NCBI GenBank assembly: GCA_031263265.1
Contig: JAISGE010000200.1
Coordinates: forward strand, 1 to 5,596
Direction of reading: 5' to 3'
Source of the DNA: Treponema sp.
GTDB taxonomy: Bacteria; Spirochaetota; Spirochaetia; Treponematales; Breznakiellaceae
DNA: 5,596 nt
In this document: positions 5,461-5,596 of the stretch, piece after piece
Position numbering within the stretch: position 1 is the first letter of the stretch
Layout of the letters: each line of letters starts with the position of its first letter
Translations under genes and position numbers: made by a program
Notes under the pieces: generated by a model
The model's input: only the letters and a program-made list of their open reading frames with translations
Database searches by the model: none
What the model was told of the DNA's origin: nothing

Positions 5461-5493
5461 CATGGCGTTATTTTTGGATGCCATGTTTTTTTT
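5461..5493 (+). terminator. intrinsic-terminator-like hairpin inside the fifth spacer
   Basis: CATGGC (5461-5466) pairs perfectly with GCCATG (5480-5485) across a 13-nt loop, and eight T follow at once (5486-5493). The left arm begins in the repeat tail (CAT) and the rest lies in the spacer. The form is that of a Rho-independent terminator for rightward transcription, that is, antisense to the probable direction of the array. The stem is short (6 bp) for strong termination. Confidence 0.4.
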
Positions 5494-5533
5494 CAGCGTC
5501 GCAATCCCTTTAACAGGTCAAGTTTTTTATCAT

Positions 5534-5596
5534 ACCCCCTTTTATTTCTTTGCAATATAAAGAGTTACAAGGCCATTTTTGCGAACCTTCTTCCCT
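5534..5596 (-). promoter_or_regulatory. probable leader side of the array (partial)
   Basis: After the last repeat there is an A+T-rich stretch with no further repeat at the expected next position (about 5568). If the array is read leftward, this is where the leader and its promoter should lie; TATATT is present at about 5553-5558 in the leftward strand. Only 63 bases are visible, so this is inferred from orientation rather than from a recognised leader. Confidence 0.3.

Larger units (their letters stand above)
5129..5533 (-). CRISPR. six-repeat degenerate CRISPR-like array, no cas genes in window
   Basis: Repeats start at 5129, 5200, 5270, 5340, 5428 and 5498. Each is about 36 nt (5200 is 37), with a conserved GTCGCAATCCCTT head, a CAGGTCAAG middle and T5-6 followed by TATCAT or GATCAC. 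Spacers: 5165-5199 (35), 5237-5269 (33), 5306-5339 (34), 5376-5427 (52), 5464-5497 (34). They are unrelated to each other, as expected of a CRISPR. Read leftward the repeats end in AGGGATTGCGAC, like the ATTGAAAC-type 3' ends of type I/III repeats, so transcription is probably leftward, with the leader right of 5533. Oddities: nearly all repeats differ (positions 4, 5, 14, 16 and the tail), the repeat at 5340 has lost its tail (CTTCTC), and its neighbour spacer is overlong. No further repeat is seen up to 5596. A non-CRISPR interspersed repeat is the alternative. Confidence 0.75.

Overview
The window looks like chromosomal DNA of a spirochaete, probably a Treponema-type organism of roughly 50% G+C. 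The evidence is a long-form pyrophosphate-dependent phosphofructokinase (the class used by Treponema and Borrelia), a short lipoprotein whose lipobox fits only the relaxed spirochaetal rules, and protein sequences of treponemal character. No rRNA or other direct taxonomic marker is present, so this is inference.

Layout. Positions 1-124 hold the possible tail of an upstream gene and/or a promoter. Two genes then run rightward: a predicted lipoprotein with an LppM/DUF3153-like look (about 125-853) and a HAD-superfamily hydrolase of the pyrimidine-5'-nucleotidase/SDT1 type (896-1528), which may be translated from a leaderless mRNA. They meet, tail to tail with a 17-bp overlap, a leftward three-gene operon whose order of transcription is pfp (4632-2944), a YihX-like HAD phosphatase (2924-2271), and a PlsC-type acyltransferase (2258-1512). 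Gaps in the operon are 12-19 nt, and at the last junction the stop codon lies inside the next Shine-Dalgarno sequence. The operon plausibly couples glycolytic flux (PPi-PFK), sugar-phosphate hydrolysis and phospholipid synthesis, but the functional link is inferred from position only.

The pfp leader (about 4633-4800) is rich in signals: a good Shine-Dalgarno, a 52-nt two-tier stem-loop just upstream of it, a GTGA-N6-TCAC palindrome like a CRP-family site, and two possible promoters. From about 4822 to 5056 there is no intact gene. The leftward strand there carries a short, stop- and frameshift-broken coding remnant that I cannot identify firmly.

The right end (5129-5533) is a six-repeat CRISPR-like array with no cas genes in the window. 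Repeats are about 36 nt and spacers about 34 nt. It is unusual: nearly every repeat differs from the others, one spacer is 52 nt and follows a repeat with a lost tail, and another spacer contains a hairpin followed by eight T. The array is probably read leftward with its leader at the right edge, and is either decaying or an orphan. It is the least ordinary part of the window. The rest is conventional housekeeping sequence.
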